Assembly: GCF_000212395.1 (NCBI RefSeq)
Contig: NC_015499.1
Location: forward strand, 1,834,866 to 1,898,865
Source: Thermodesulfobium narugense DSM 14796
GTDB taxonomy: Bacteria > Thermodesulfobiota > Thermodesulfobiia > Thermodesulfobiales > Thermodesulfobiaceae
Direction: 5' to 3'
Length of the DNA stretch: 64,000 bases
In this document: positions 43,183 through 51,865 of the stretch, piece by piece
Layout of the letters: each line of letters opens with the position of its first letter
How positions within the stretch are numbered: position 1 is the first letter of the stretch
Made by a program: the position numbers and the translations under genes
Notes under the pieces: generated by a model
The model's input: the letters and a program-made list of their open reading frames with translations, nothing else
Told to the model about the DNA's origin: nothing
The model's database searches: none

Positions 43183-44658
43183 TGTCAAGGGACACTGATT
43201 TTGTCACTACAAAAGTAAATTAATGAGACACTGATTTTGTCACCCCTCTTTTATCAAATAATGATGAATTGTCATTGCTATTTGAATTTGAATTAGAACT
43301 TGAATTAGAATTTGAATTAGGTCTTTTAAACTTGTTGATAACCATATGACGCCAGGGGTGGTCTGCAGCAGGTATATAAGGTTTTTTGGTTGAAGTGTTT
43401 TTAGAGCCATTCTTTACTTTTTCTTTAGGTGGTATGAGTAATTCTTGTAGTAAGTAATATTTATCAGCGTATAATGCGCTGAATGATCCATCTAGATGAG
43501 TTAGAACTTTTACTGTACTTTTAGGAGTTAAAGGTATTACCTTGCCATTAGAATCTACTAATTGATAGATATGACCCAGGTAAGATATATAAGAGCCGTG
43601 AGATGCCTTGCGTTCTTGATGCCATGACAGAATCTCTTCTAGTTTGTCTAATGAAGGGCAAGGGCTATAAGTTAACTTGGGGTTATCTGGAACAACAGCG
43701 AACCTTTGATTAAACCTTTTAATAAAGTCTGGTAGAAATTCATTTGCTGCTTCAATAGTAGATATACCTGCCATACGCAGTTCAATTGTTAGTCTCTTTT
43801 GTAATGTGCCCCAAAGACGTTCAATACGTCCTTTGGCCTGTGGAGAACGAGCGGGTATATGTCTAATCCCTAATTCTGAAATAGCTCTGCCAAACTGAGT
43901 TAAGGGAACAGTTTGCCCAGATAATTCTTCTGAAATTGATAACTTATCCTCTTTAGGTGAAAAGAAAATGGTATGACGATCACTGTATATGCTTTTAGGT
44001 ATTCCAAAGTTCTGTGCTACTTGTTGAATAAGTTTTAAGTAACCAAAAAGACATTCATGAAGTTCAAAATGTAATCCCTGAACCTTACTAGTAGCATCAT
44101 CAATAGAACCGTGCAAAGAAAGCATTGGTCCTCTATCTTCAAGCCATTCAAAAGGACTGGCGTCTATTTGAGAAAGTAGACCTTCCTGAGGTAAACGTTT
44201 ACGTGACCTCTTAAGCTTAGATGACCTGTGCGTATGACTTAATGGAATATTATTTTTCTTTAAGATACGATTTACTGTCTTGGATGAAACATCTATGTTA
44301 TAAAACTCTTCAAGTATTTCAGCTATTTGCTGACAACTGGCATTGTGAAGACTATCCTGAGCTAATTTAACAATCCTTTCTCTAGTTTCTTTAGGTATTC
44401 TCTGTTTTGATTCTCTGCCTCTATTTTTGTGAACCAGACCAGTAACGCCTTCTGTTTTCACCCTCTCCTTCAAACGAATAATTTGACGTTTACTTAAGCC
44501 TAAAACTTCAGCTGCCTGTCTATTAGTGATATTGCCTTCAATTGCTTGTTCAATTACAAAAACTCTGCGTGATTCCTTAACACTCAAAAATATCTCTCCC
44601 ATCATAGTGACATTATTACTGTCTTCTTAAGGGGTGACAATATCACTGTCCGTTAACA
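43183..44658 (-). mobile_element. Insertion sequence, 1476 bp, IS1202/ISNCY-like
   Basis: The ends are 25-bp imperfect inverted repeats beginning TGT (43183-43207 and 44634-44658, 21 of 25 matches), flanked by a perfect 17-bp duplication. Each end also has an inner copy of the GACACTGATTTTGTCAC-type motif (43227-43243; degenerate at 44606-44622). This suggests two transposase-binding sites per end. One DDE transposase fills the element. TGT ends with target duplications of about 15-18 bp are what I recall for the ISTde1-like branch of the IS1202 family. Perfect duplication and an intact transposase frame indicate a recent insertion. Confidence 0.93.
43220..44587 (-). CDS. DDE transposase of the insertion sequence (ISNCY/IS1202-like)
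   Basis: 455 residues. An N-terminal helix-turn-helix pair (TNRQAAEVLGLSKRQIIRL, about 22-40) precedes an rve-type catalytic domain, with Asp in LSQIDASPFEWL (near 142), Asp in SIYSDRHTIFF (near 203) and Glu in SPQAKGRIERLWGTL (near 250). The C-terminus has a Ser/Asn repeat encoded by an AATTCA-type microsatellite (43271-43320). I start at TTG 44587, 6 nt after GGAGAG and matching the family start M-[ST]-V-K-E. Two ATGs at 44602-44605 are possible but lack a ribosome site. The frame is intact. Confidence 0.92.
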   Translation of the reverse strand: MSVKESRRVFVIEQAIEGNITNRQAAEVLGLSKRQIIRLKERVKTEGVTGLVHKNRGRESKQRIPKETRERIVKLAQDSLHNASCQQIAEILEEFYNIDVSSKTVNRILKKNNIPLSHTHRSSKLKRSRKRLPQEGLLSQIDASPFEWLEDRGPMLSLHGSIDDATSKVQGLHFELHECLFGYLKLIQQVAQNFGIPKSIYSDRHTIFFSPKEDKLSISEELSGQTVPLTQFGRAISELGIRHIPARSPQAKGRIERLWGTLQKRLTIELRMAGISTIEAANEFLPDFIKRFNQRFAVVPDNPKLTYSPCPSLDKLEEILSWHQERKASHGSYISYLGHIYQLVDSNGKVIPLTPKSTVKVLTHLDGSFSALYADKYYLLQELLIPPKEKVKNGSKNTSTKKPYIPAADHPWRHMVINKFKRPNSNSNSSSNSNSNSNDNSSLFDKRGVTKSVSH

Positions 44659-44675
44659 TATATTTTTCTTATGGG
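44659..44675. repeat. Target-site duplication, right copy (17 bp)
   Basis: Perfect copy of 43166-43182, directly outside the ACA end of the insertion element. Confidence 0.95.
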
Positions 44676-45093
44676 GGTATTCTTTAAAACTGTTTCTCTC
44701 TTTAAGAAATATTAAACCATCTTTAAGAGAACTGCTTATTTTTGTTTTTATATCCATTTTAATGCCTATTCTAGTCCAAAAGTCGCTAATACACCTTTTT
44801 TTATTTTCTTCAAAAGCTCGAATCATAAGATTTACAATTCTTTCATTAACGTAATCAGTAAAATTCAAAAAGGGCGCTATGAGAATTATTTTTTTTGCAT
44901 TTAATTTATCAATATCTCTTAAGATTAAGTTCGCTCCCAAAGACCACCCTACAATCATATCCTCTTCGCGCTTTATCTCATCTAAGTACCAATCCAAAAA
45001 ATTATAATCTTGAAAAGGAACAATGAATTTAGACCTTTTAGATATTTCAGGATATATTTCGCTAAAACCGCTCCAACCAGATAAAAATATCAA
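44659..45093 (-). pseudogene. 5' half of an alpha/beta-hydrolase (BioH/BioG-like pimeloyl-ACP methyl esterase)
   Basis: 145 residues before the insertion. An early SGWSGF oxyanion-type loop (5-10) and the nucleophile elbow VGWSLGANL (near 50) are of the BioG/BioH alpha/beta-hydrolase kind. The gene starts with TTG 45093 overlapping the bioF stop (TTGA). The 3' half abuts bioC. An esterase between bioF and bioC is the expected place for the enzyme that releases pimeloyl-ACP from its methyl ester. The insertion removes the catalytic His half, so the product ends ...HKKNIC and should be inactive. Which of BioH, BioG or a related type it was is uncertain. Confidence 0.88.
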
Positions 45094-46241
45094 ATTTTGC
45101 CTGCCAGTGAAGTAAATGCTTGCTTTATAAGTTTAACTTCATCTAAGTTTAGATCGGATCTGAGAGAAATTCTAAGTCTTGCAAAATTTGTTGGTACAGT
45201 TGGCTCTCTTATCGCTGCTACAAACAAGCCCATATCAAACAACATTTCTTGGGCTCTCAAAGTCTTCTCGCTATCGCCCAAAACTATAGGAATAATTTGG
45301 GAAGACGAGTTTAGTGTTTCAAAACCCAAAGATTTTAAATAATTTCTAACATCATCAGATATCTGAAGAAGCACTGCCCCACAAGATGGGTTTTCTCTGA
45401 TAAATTTTAATGCCGCAAGATTGGCAGCTATAACAGATGGGGGGAGAGCAGTAGTATATATGAGAGATCTTGCAAAATTAATAAGATATTCTATAGTAAC
45501 TTTATCCCCAGATAAGTATCCACCTAAACTTCCAAGCGCCTTTGAAAAGGTTCCTACATTAAGATGAACGTCATTCTCCAAAGAATATTCATGTGCCAAA
45601 CCTCTTCCATTCCCAAATATTCCAGTAGCATGTGCTTCATCTAAAATCAGGAAAGCATCGTATTCTTTTGAAAGCTTAACCAAATTAACTAAATCACATT
45701 TGTCTCCGTCCATACTAAATACGCTTTCTGTAACAATTACTTTCTGATTATTTGAACTCTTTAGCATTTTCTCCAGGTGATCTAAATCATTATGTTTAAA
45801 CCTGTGAAACCTTGCTCCTATAAGAATAGCACCATCTATCAAGCTTGCATGGCAAAGTCTATCCATAAAGATGTCACAATTCTTTGCGATGGATAAAGCC
45901 GCAAGATTTGCGCAATATCCGCTGTTTAACACTAAAGAGTTTTGTTTATTTTTAAAATCAGAGATCTCTCTTTCAAGTTCATCATATAAAATGTTGTTAC
46001 CTGTGATAAGCCTTGAAGAAGAGGCCCCTGTACCAAACCTTTTTATCCCTTCAATTGACATATTTTTTATTACTTTGTTATTTGTTAAGCCCAAATAGTT
46101 ATTAGACGCAAGATTAAGAAGTTTTTTGCCATCTATAGTTATATATTTTTCGGCGCCATTTGAAATAGATCTTATAGATCTAAAGTTAAAGTTCGACCTT
46201 AGATCAAAGAGTTTGTTTTCAAGAACCTTTAAAAACTCCAT
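45090..46241 (-). CDS. bioF: 8-amino-7-oxononanoate synthase
   Basis: 383 residues. PLP enzyme condensing pimeloyl-ACP and alanine. Motifs: LNLASNNYLGLTNN (near 40), GTGASSSRLITG (near 70), LILDEAHATGIFGNGRGL (near 198) and the catalytic Lys in GTFSKALGSLGGYLSG (near 235). Three nt after ndk, before the interrupted esterase gene. A general 2-amino-3-ketobutyrate CoA ligase is the alternative, but the neighbours settle it as BioF. Confidence 0.94.
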   Translation of the reverse strand: MEFLKVLENKLFDLRSNFNFRSIRSISNGAEKYITIDGKKLLNLASNNYLGLTNNKVIKNMSIEGIKRFGTGASSSRLITGNNILYDELEREISDFKNKQNSLVLNSGYCANLAALSIAKNCDIFMDRLCHASLIDGAILIGARFHRFKHNDLDHLEKMLKSSNNQKVIVTESVFSMDGDKCDLVNLVKLSKEYDAFLILDEAHATGIFGNGRGLAHEYSLENDVHLNVGTFSKALGSLGGYLSGDKVTIEYLINFARSLIYTTALPPSVIAANLAALKFIRENPSCGAVLLQISDDVRNYLKSLGFETLNSSSQIIPIVLGDSEKTLRAQEMLFDMGLFVAAIREPTVPTNFARLRISLRSDLNLDEVKLIKQAFTSLAGKI

Positions 46242-46244
46242 ATG

Positions 46245-46703
46245 TCATTCTAAATTTTCATATATGTCTTTATCAATTACCCTTTCATAGTCTAACACTT
46301 CATCCTCTTCGAAGAAGATCTTGATTTCTCTCTCAGCTGAATATACTGAGTCAGAACCGTGTATCACATTTCTGCCCAAATCCATCGCAAAATCTCCTCT
46401 TATTGTGCCTGGAGCAGCATCTCGAGGATTTGTTGTTCCCATCATAGTTCTTACCACAGTAACCGCATCTTTTCCTTCTAACACTATAGCTACTATTGGA
46501 CCAGAAGTAATAAAAGAAACAAGGTTGTCAAAAAATGGCTTTTTCTTATGCTCTGCGTAGTGTTCCATCGCCTTTTCTTTAGAAAGCTGCATAAGTTTAA
46601 GACCAACTATCTTTAATCCCTTATCCTCAAATCTTGAAAGTATCTTGCTTGTAAGCTGCCTCTTTACGGCGTCAGGCTTAATTAATACTAAAGTTCTTTC
46701 CAA
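46245..46703 (-). CDS. ndk: Nucleoside diphosphate kinase
   Basis: 152 residues. TLVLIKPDAVKRQL (4-17), MMGTTNPRDAAPGTIRGDFA (87-106) and the phospho-His segment RNVIHGSDS (about 111-119, His115) are all present. Balances NTP pools. TTG 46703 has AAGGAGG 7 nt upstream. It lies between parB and bioF on the same strand. Confidence 0.98.
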   Translation of the reverse strand: MERTLVLIKPDAVKRQLTSKILSRFEDKGLKIVGLKLMQLSKEKAMEHYAEHKKKPFFDNLVSFITSGPIVAIVLEGKDAVTVVRTMMGTTNPRDAAPGTIRGDFAMDLGRNVIHGSDSVYSAEREIKIFFEEDEVLDYERVIDKDIYENLE

Positions 46704-46747
46704 ATATTTTTCCTCCTTAAGAAATTAAATTTTAAAATTATTACAAG

Positions 46748-47647
46748 TTAATCCTCGAGCCCATAAATACTAAAAATCTTTTCGACAAGACTGTCGAGCT
46801 CCTCCTTCGAGTAAAACTCGATGACAAAACGTCCAACATTACCGGAGAATGATATATGAACTGGAGTTTTAAGTTTTTTTGAGATTTCAATTTCAATAAA
46901 CTTAAGCTCTTCATCTTGTTTCACCTCTTTTTGGCTTTTTAAAGGCCTAGACTTGCTTTTAATGCTTTTAGATAAACCCTTAATGCTATCTTTATTTGAA
47001 ATAAATTCTAGTTTTAACTCTTCGGCAACTTTTACCGGTATGCCATCCTTAACAATTCTTCTTGCAAAGTTTAATATTTCTATCTCATCCTTCAACGAAA
47101 GCAGCACCCTTCCGTGAGCAGGACTTAAAGTATTGTTCTCTATATATTTTATTACTTCATCAGGCAGTTGAAGAAGTCTAATTGTATTGGTAACATATGA
47201 TCTTGATTTCCCAACTGAATTCGCTATCTCTTCATGAGTCATAGAAAACTTATCTTGAAGTTCAACATATGCCCGAGCTTCGTCAATTGCAGAAAGATTT
47301 TCTCTTTGCAAGTTTTCAACTAAAGCAAGTATAGCCATTTGCTCATCGGTTACTTCTTTAACTATTGCAGGTATCTCTGAGATCCCTATCCTTTCACAGG
47401 CCTTAACCCTTCTTTCGCCAGATATTAGCTCATAGAGTTGTCCCTTTTCTCTTACTACTATTGGCTGAAGCACTCCGTGTTCTTTTATTGATTCAGATAG
47501 TTTCAAAATACTCTCTTCATCAAAACCTTTTCTTGGCTGATATGGATTTGGAAGTATCTTTTCAAGCGAAATAAGTTTTAAAATTTTATCAGATTTATCG
47601 TCTCCCAACAGGGCATCAAGACCTCTACCCATACCTCTTTTAGACAT
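46748..47647 (-). CDS. parB: ParB/Spo0J chromosome partition protein
   Basis: 299 residues. N-terminal MGRGLDALLGDD box (ParA contact), then LEKILPNPYQPRKGFDEESI, the CTPase motif region ISGERRVKACERIG (near 75), an HTH (MTHEEIANSVGKSRSYVTNTI, about 138) and a C-terminal dimerisation part. It loads at parS sites, two candidates of which lie at 49355 and 56843. Its start overlaps parA by 8 nt. Confidence 0.97.
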   Translation of the reverse strand: MSKRGMGRGLDALLGDDKSDKILKLISLEKILPNPYQPRKGFDEESILKLSESIKEHGVLQPIVVREKGQLYELISGERRVKACERIGISEIPAIVKEVTDEQMAILALVENLQRENLSAIDEARAYVELQDKFSMTHEEIANSVGKSRSYVTNTIRLLQLPDEVIKYIENNTLSPAHGRVLLSLKDEIEILNFARRIVKDGIPVKVAEELKLEFISNKDSIKGLSKSIKSKSRPLKSQKEVKQDEELKFIEIEISKKLKTPVHISFSGNVGRFVIEFYSKEELDSLVEKIFSIYGLED

Positions 47648-48392
47648 TTTTTTCTATCTCCTGTAAAAGTTCTCTAAAAGCATTGCTAACTACTGACCTG
47701 GGGTCAAAAGTTATCATTGGTTTGCCAAAACTTTGCGATTCTACTACTCTCACACTTCTTGGAATAATCGTTTTAAAAACTTTATTTTTAAAGTGTAATC
47801 TTAAATCGTTTAGCACTTCATTTGAAACAACTAACCTTTGCATAAACATATTAACTATAATACCTAACAAATTTAATTCAGGATTAAGTCTGGATTTAAT
47901 TCTCTCATAAGTATTAATTATCATGCTAAGACCTTCCAGGGCATAAAATTCAGCCTGCATTGTGATAATTAAATCCCTTGCTGCAGCAAGCCCGTTAATG
48001 GTCAATATGCCCAAAGATGGCGGTGTATCAATAATTATTACGTCAAAATTGCTGTAATTTTCTAATTTTTTTCTCAATTTTAAGTTCCTATCAGTATCAT
48101 CTACCAGTTCAATTTCTGCTCCAGCAAGATCTGGGTGTGAACAAATTATCTTAAGATTCTCAATGTCCGTATCAATTGGTTCAACAAATTCCTTTGTAAC
48201 CAAAAGTTCATATGTTGAAGATGATAAACTTCTTTTATCAATCCCCAAACCCGTAGTGGCATTGCCTTGAGGATCTAGGTCTATTATAAGGGTGTTTTTG
48301 TTTATTTCAGCATAGGAAGCAGCTAAATTTATCGCACATGTAGTCTTTCCTACTCCACCCTTTTGATTTGCAAATACTATAATCCTTTTCAA
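47640..48392 (-). CDS. parA: ParA/Soj chromosome partition ATPase
   Basis: 250 residues. Deviant Walker A FANQKGGVGKTTCAINLAA (near 6-24), Walker B region IIIDTPPSLGILT (near 115). Drives ParB-parS segregation. I use TTG 48392, which overlaps the upstream stop as TTGA and gives the usual family start. TTG 48407 would add 5 residues without a better ribosome site. Cotranscribed with the NIF3-like gene and parB. Confidence 0.97.
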   Translation of the reverse strand: MKRIIVFANQKGGVGKTTCAINLAASYAEINKNTLIIDLDPQGNATTGLGIDKRSLSSSTYELLVTKEFVEPIDTDIENLKIICSHPDLAGAEIELVDDTDRNLKLRKKLENYSNFDVIIIDTPPSLGILTINGLAAARDLIITMQAEFYALEGLSMIINTYERIKSRLNPELNLLGIIVNMFMQRLVVSNEVLNDLRLHFKNKVFKTIIPRSVRVVESQSFGKPMITFDPRSVVSNAFRELLQEIEKNV

Positions 48393-49339
48393 CGCTTCAC
48401 TCTGCAAAGTCCAGATGTAGGAATAATATTAATGCCCTTTTTTTCTATCTCATCTAGTATAAAGTTCATTCCGATTGAATCTGATGGCATATGACCCGCA
48501 ATAACAACGTTTATGCCAAACTTTTTTGCCTCTTCAAGATGATCTTCTTTCATGTGCATGCCAACTATAGTTCCAATACCAGCAATTGATAACTTTTCAT
48601 AAGCATTTTTGCTTCCTGAAGTTCCACCAGTCATATCTACCCAAATCTTTCCACAACGACTTTTCTCTGAACCATTTACTATTTTTGGCCCAAAATTATG
48701 TGCTTGAGCATCTTGATATTCTGGAATCTCAAGCAAGATGTCTACAATTTCGCCAACAGTTTCAGGCTTCTTTTCCGCAAAAAGTTCAGTTAGAAATTTT
48801 GTAACAATGTTATCAGCTGGTGTATGAATGTTCATAAAGGCAAAACCCAAAAGTTTTGCTGCATCTACAGCTCTATTATGATTAGCCGGATGAACAGAAC
48901 GAGAAACTTCAGCAATTCTGTTTCCCATAAGATTTTCAGCCAGGTTTATTGGTATGCCTTGTGAAAAAAGTATGTCTTCTTGTATGTGCATAACTCCCTC
49001 CAAACCTGGCAAAGATTTACCTTCAGGATGATGAGCAAGTATTAGGTCTATTCTTTCTCCTTTTTCTCTTAGTCTATCAGCTAAAACAATTTCAGGAACT
49101 TCCATATCAATTCCAACAAGAATGCCCTTTATTATCTGATCTTCTTTCCCGTTGAGGATTCGGCTGTCAGAGTATGGATTTTCTAAAAGCTCTTTGTCAA
49201 ACCTTGCCTTTTTCTTTTCGCTTAATTCTTCATAATCCTTTTTTACCTTTTCAAGATATCTAAAAACTTCTTCTTTTCCCCTAGGATCGGCTTCAATGCC
49301 CATATTAATAGCCAACTTATAAATCTCACCTAGTTTCAT
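48389..49339 (-). CDS. NIF3-like metal-binding protein (NGG1p-interacting-factor family)
   Basis: 316 residues. Possible metal-ligand motifs LILAHHPEGKSLPGLEGVMH (near 97) and INVVIAGHMPSDSIGMNF (near 275) fit the NIF3/DUF34 group. Members are dinuclear metal proteins with unsettled function (GTP cyclohydrolase-like or nucleotide-related roles were proposed). ATG 49339 lies 6 nt after GGAGG. A parS-like palindrome sits immediately before that ribosome site. It leads the parA-parB-ndk-bioF run, so it may be under ParB influence. Confidence 0.88.
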   Translation of the reverse strand: MKLGEIYKLAINMGIEADPRGKEEVFRYLEKVKKDYEELSEKKKARFDKELLENPYSDSRILNGKEDQIIKGILVGIDMEVPEIVLADRLREKGERIDLILAHHPEGKSLPGLEGVMHIQEDILFSQGIPINLAENLMGNRIAEVSRSVHPANHNRAVDAAKLLGFAFMNIHTPADNIVTKFLTELFAEKKPETVGEIVDILLEIPEYQDAQAHNFGPKIVNGSEKSRCGKIWVDMTGGTSGSKNAYEKLSIAGIGTIVGMHMKEDHLEEAKKFGINVVIAGHMPSDSIGMNFILDEIEKKGINIIPTSGLCRVKR

Positions 49340-49354
49340 AATCAACCTCCAAAA

Positions 49355-49370
49355 TGTTTCTCAAGAAACA
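49355..49370. promoter_or_regulatory. parS-like site 1
   Basis: TGTTTC-TCAA-GAAACA, arms identical to the ParB consensus TGTTTC-ACGT-GAAACA with a changed centre. The inverted repeat extends to AAAATGTTTC/GAAACATTTT. It lies in the leader of the operon that encodes ParA and ParB. Confidence 0.75.
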
Positions 49371-49396
49371 TTTTTATAATAAAACAAAAAATGATA

Positions 49397-50221
49397 TTAA
49401 TCAAACAATATAGGAACCCTTGTGTGAAGCAATAGATGCTCAGCTACGCTCCCTAAAAGAAGCCCTTCAAAAAAGCCTAACCCTCTTGTACTCATAACAA
49501 TCATAGAAATGTTTTCTTTTTCAATAATAGACTCAATCAGTTTAGAAGGATTGCCCTCTAAAACTAGATATCTAGCATTTATATTATTTTTTACCAGTTC
49601 TAAGGTAAGTCTTTCTATAGCTTCATTTGCTGTGGAAGCCTCTTTTATCATAAGCTCTGGATCAGATGGCTTTAGAACATGAAGCAAAAGAGTCTCTTTT
49701 ATAGCTGAAGATATCCCTTTTAAAAATTCAAAGGCTTTCATTGAATTTTTGGAAAAGTCAGTGGGGAATAGTACTTTGTTAAACCTATTTTTTGGCAATA
49801 TGAAACCGTTATCAGTTTTATAAAACCTCTCCACATAAATGGGTCTTTTTATAGTTCTTATAAAATTAAACAAATTGCTTCCGACAAATATATCCTTAAA
49901 AAATCCCTCTCCATGCTCTGAAGCAAAAAATAAATTTGCATTTATTTCTTCACAATAATCTCTAATCTGTTCTACAACATTTCCAATAAGAATTTCTAAA
50001 AAAACGTTAACTCCTTCTGAAAGATAGTTTTTTATATATAAGCTAAAGTGATCAGAAGCAATTTTAACAATCTCTTTATTCACTTCAAGGGCATCCGGGC
50101 TTACAACGTGAACAAGATGAATTTCACGAATACCAAATCTTTTAAAATCGTTAACAGCATTAAAAAGCTTTGAAGATTGTTCTGAAAAATCAAGAGCAAC
50201 CACTACCCTTTCGATCTTCAC
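49397..50221 (-). CDS. Tandem universal stress protein (two Usp domains)
   Basis: 274 residues: Usp domain 1 (1-130) starting RVVVALDFSEQSSK, and domain 2 (about 145-274) starting KVLFPTDFSKNS and ending with the nucleotide loop STRG-x9-GSVAEHLL. The first Gly of G-x2-G is Ser. Domain 1 keeps only a degenerate loop (SEHGEGFFKDIFVGSN). GTG 50221 has GGAGG 6 nt upstream. It lies upstream of the NIF3-parAB run on the same strand and is divergent from trpE. Confidence 0.92.
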   Translation of the reverse strand: MKIERVVVALDFSEQSSKLFNAVNDFKRFGIREIHLVHVVSPDALEVNKEIVKIASDHFSLYIKNYLSEGVNVFLEILIGNVVEQIRDYCEEINANLFFASEHGEGFFKDIFVGSNLFNFIRTIKRPIYVERFYKTDNGFILPKNRFNKVLFPTDFSKNSMKAFEFLKGISSAIKETLLLHVLKPSDPELMIKEASTANEAIERLTLELVKNNINARYLVLEGNPSKLIESIIEKENISMIVMSTRGLGFFEGLLLGSVAEHLLLHTRVPILFD

Positions 50222-50321
50222 TTTTCACCTCCATATATTTAATAGAATTTATTTTAAATTATAAATAAACATTATTAATTTTCGTAAATTGAAAAAATAA
50301 AAAATTACCTCAACTCGCTTA

Positions 50322-50349
50322 TTGACACAATACAATTTTTTGCTATCAT
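50322..50349 (+). promoter_or_regulatory. Sigma-70-type promoter of the trp operon
   Basis: TTGACA (50322-50327), 16-nt spacer, TATCAT (50344-50349), 70 nt before the trpE ATG. The leader can pair AAGCTAA with TTAGCTT, but there is no terminator, no Trp-codon leader peptide and no T-box. Control is therefore not by any attenuator I can see. Confidence 0.7.
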
Positions 50350-50419
50350 AAAGAAAGCTAATTAATTAAAGTTATTTAGCTTAGACGAGGCAATTTAGAA
50401 GAGAGGAGAAGAGAGATGT

Positions 50420-51865
50420 ATGTCAAAACTACTCGTTAGGTCCTATTGTGCCGATTCGCAAACTCCAATAAGTTTGTATGAAAAGTTAAAGAATCTGCCT
50501 TACTCTTTCTTGCTGGAGAGTAAAACTTTCAACAAGCTCTCAAGATATTCATTTTTAGGGACTTTTCCAAGATTCATAATTTCTACGGATACAAAATCCA
50601 CAAGAATTATAGCAGATATGGACCTTGAAAATATTGGAATCAGAAACACCAATACTACGGATTCTTTTATAGACGTTTTAAAAAATATTTTTAGAAAGCT
50701 ACCTAAAGTTGACACAATATGCCCTTTTAGTTCTGGGATAGTAGGCTATATTGGCTATGAATGTGTAAGATTTTACGAAAAATCTTTAAGATTTGATAAA
50801 CCTGCGATATTCCCTGATGCAATGCTCTTTTTTCCTGGCTTAATAATTGCATTTGATCACTTTACCGATACTATCTACCTTATGAGTCATGCTCTTTATA
50901 AGTCAGACGAAAAGAGGGCAGAATTTTTTATTAACGAGGGAGAAAAATTTATTCAGTCAACAAATAATCTAAATTCAACAAGCAAAAACCTCCTATCTAA
51001 TCAGAATCTTATATATGACGAAGTTAAAGATAATAACAGCATAATAAATCACATAAAAAGAATAGACTTTGAAAATGCAGTTAAAAAGGTTAAAGAATAT
51101 ATAAGAAATGGCGATACCTTTCAAACGGTTCTTTCTCAAAGGCTCTCTTCTAATTTTTTTGGTGATCCCTATGAATTTTATAGAAACTTAAGAAGATTAA
51201 ATCCATCTCCATATTTATTTCACATAAAATTAAACGATATAGTAATATCCGGTTCATCTCCAGAAACCTTTCTTACATTAAGAGATGGAAAGCTCTTTTC
51301 AAGACCTATAGCAGGAACTAGAAAAAGAGGAAAGGACCCTCTTGAAGACAAAAGGCTTGCGAAAGAACTCTTATCTGATCCCAAGGAATGTGCAGAACAC
51401 GTTATGTTAGTAGACCTAGCAAGAAACGACCTTGGCAGAGTATGCGTTCCATCATCTGTAAAAGTTGAGGATTTTATGAAGGTTGAAAACTACTCCCACG
51501 TGATGCATATCGTTAGCGAAGTTACAGGAATTTTAGACAAAAGTGTAAACCCTTTAGAAGCATTTTTTGCTTCATTCCCAGCAGGAACTGTATCTGGCGC
51601 TCCAAAAATTAGAGCAATAGAAATAATAGATTCCATAGAAACTGAAAGAAGAGGACCATATGCTGGAGCAGTTGGATATTTTGATATAAGTTCAAATTTT
51701 GATACTTGTATAGCAATAAGAACAGCATTTTTTAAAGACAATAAAATTTATTTACAAGCAGGTGCAGGTATAGTAGCAGACTCGGACCCATCTAGTGAAT
51801 ATCTCGAAACAATTCACAAAGCAAAGGCTCTTTTATCTATTGTTAACAGGGGAAACAAACTATGA
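50420..51865 (+). CDS. trpE: Anthranilate synthase component I
   Basis: 481 residues. The feedback-site motif LLESKTFNKLSRYSFLG (near 31-47, LLES retained), a chorismate-binding core with GDTFQTVLSQRLS (near 234), SRPIAGTRKRGKDPLEDKRL (near 295) and FPAGTVSGAPKIRA (near 393). With TrpG it makes anthranilate from chorismate. The ATG at 50420 follows a purine-rich site. trpG overlaps by 4 nt. First gene of a complete trpEGDCFBA operon. Confidence 0.98.
   Translation: MSKLLVRSYCADSQTPISLYEKLKNLPYSFLLESKTFNKLSRYSFLGTFPRFIISTDTKSTRIIADMDLENIGIRNTNTTDSFIDVLKNIFRKLPKVDTICPFSSGIVGYIGYECVRFYEKSLRFDKPAIFPDAMLFFPGLIIAFDHFTDTIYLMSHALYKSDEKRAEFFINEGEKFIQSTNNLNSTSKNLLSNQNLIYDEVKDNNSIINHIKRIDFENAVKKVKEYIRNGDTFQTVLSQRLSSNFFGDPYEFYRNLRRLNPSPYLFHIKLNDIVISGSSPETFLTLRDGKLFSRPIAGTRKRGKDPLEDKRLAKELLSDPKECAEHVMLVDLARNDLGRVCVPSSVKVEDFMKVENYSHVMHIVSEVTGILDKSVNPLEAFFASFPAGTVSGAPKIRAIEIIDSIETERRGPYAGAVGYFDISSNFDTCIAIRTAFFKDNKIYLQAGAGIVADSDPSSEYLETIHKAKALLSIVNRGNKL

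Noticed and set aside
43016..43207. 63-codon frame as an independent small gene
   Set aside because: Its first residues come from the insertion-element end and the rest is the 3' half of the split esterase gene.
50350..50442. trp attenuator or leader peptide (a 7-codon frame starts at 50416)
   Set aside because: The frame has no Trp codons and overlaps the trpE start out of frame. No terminator or T-box stem follows.
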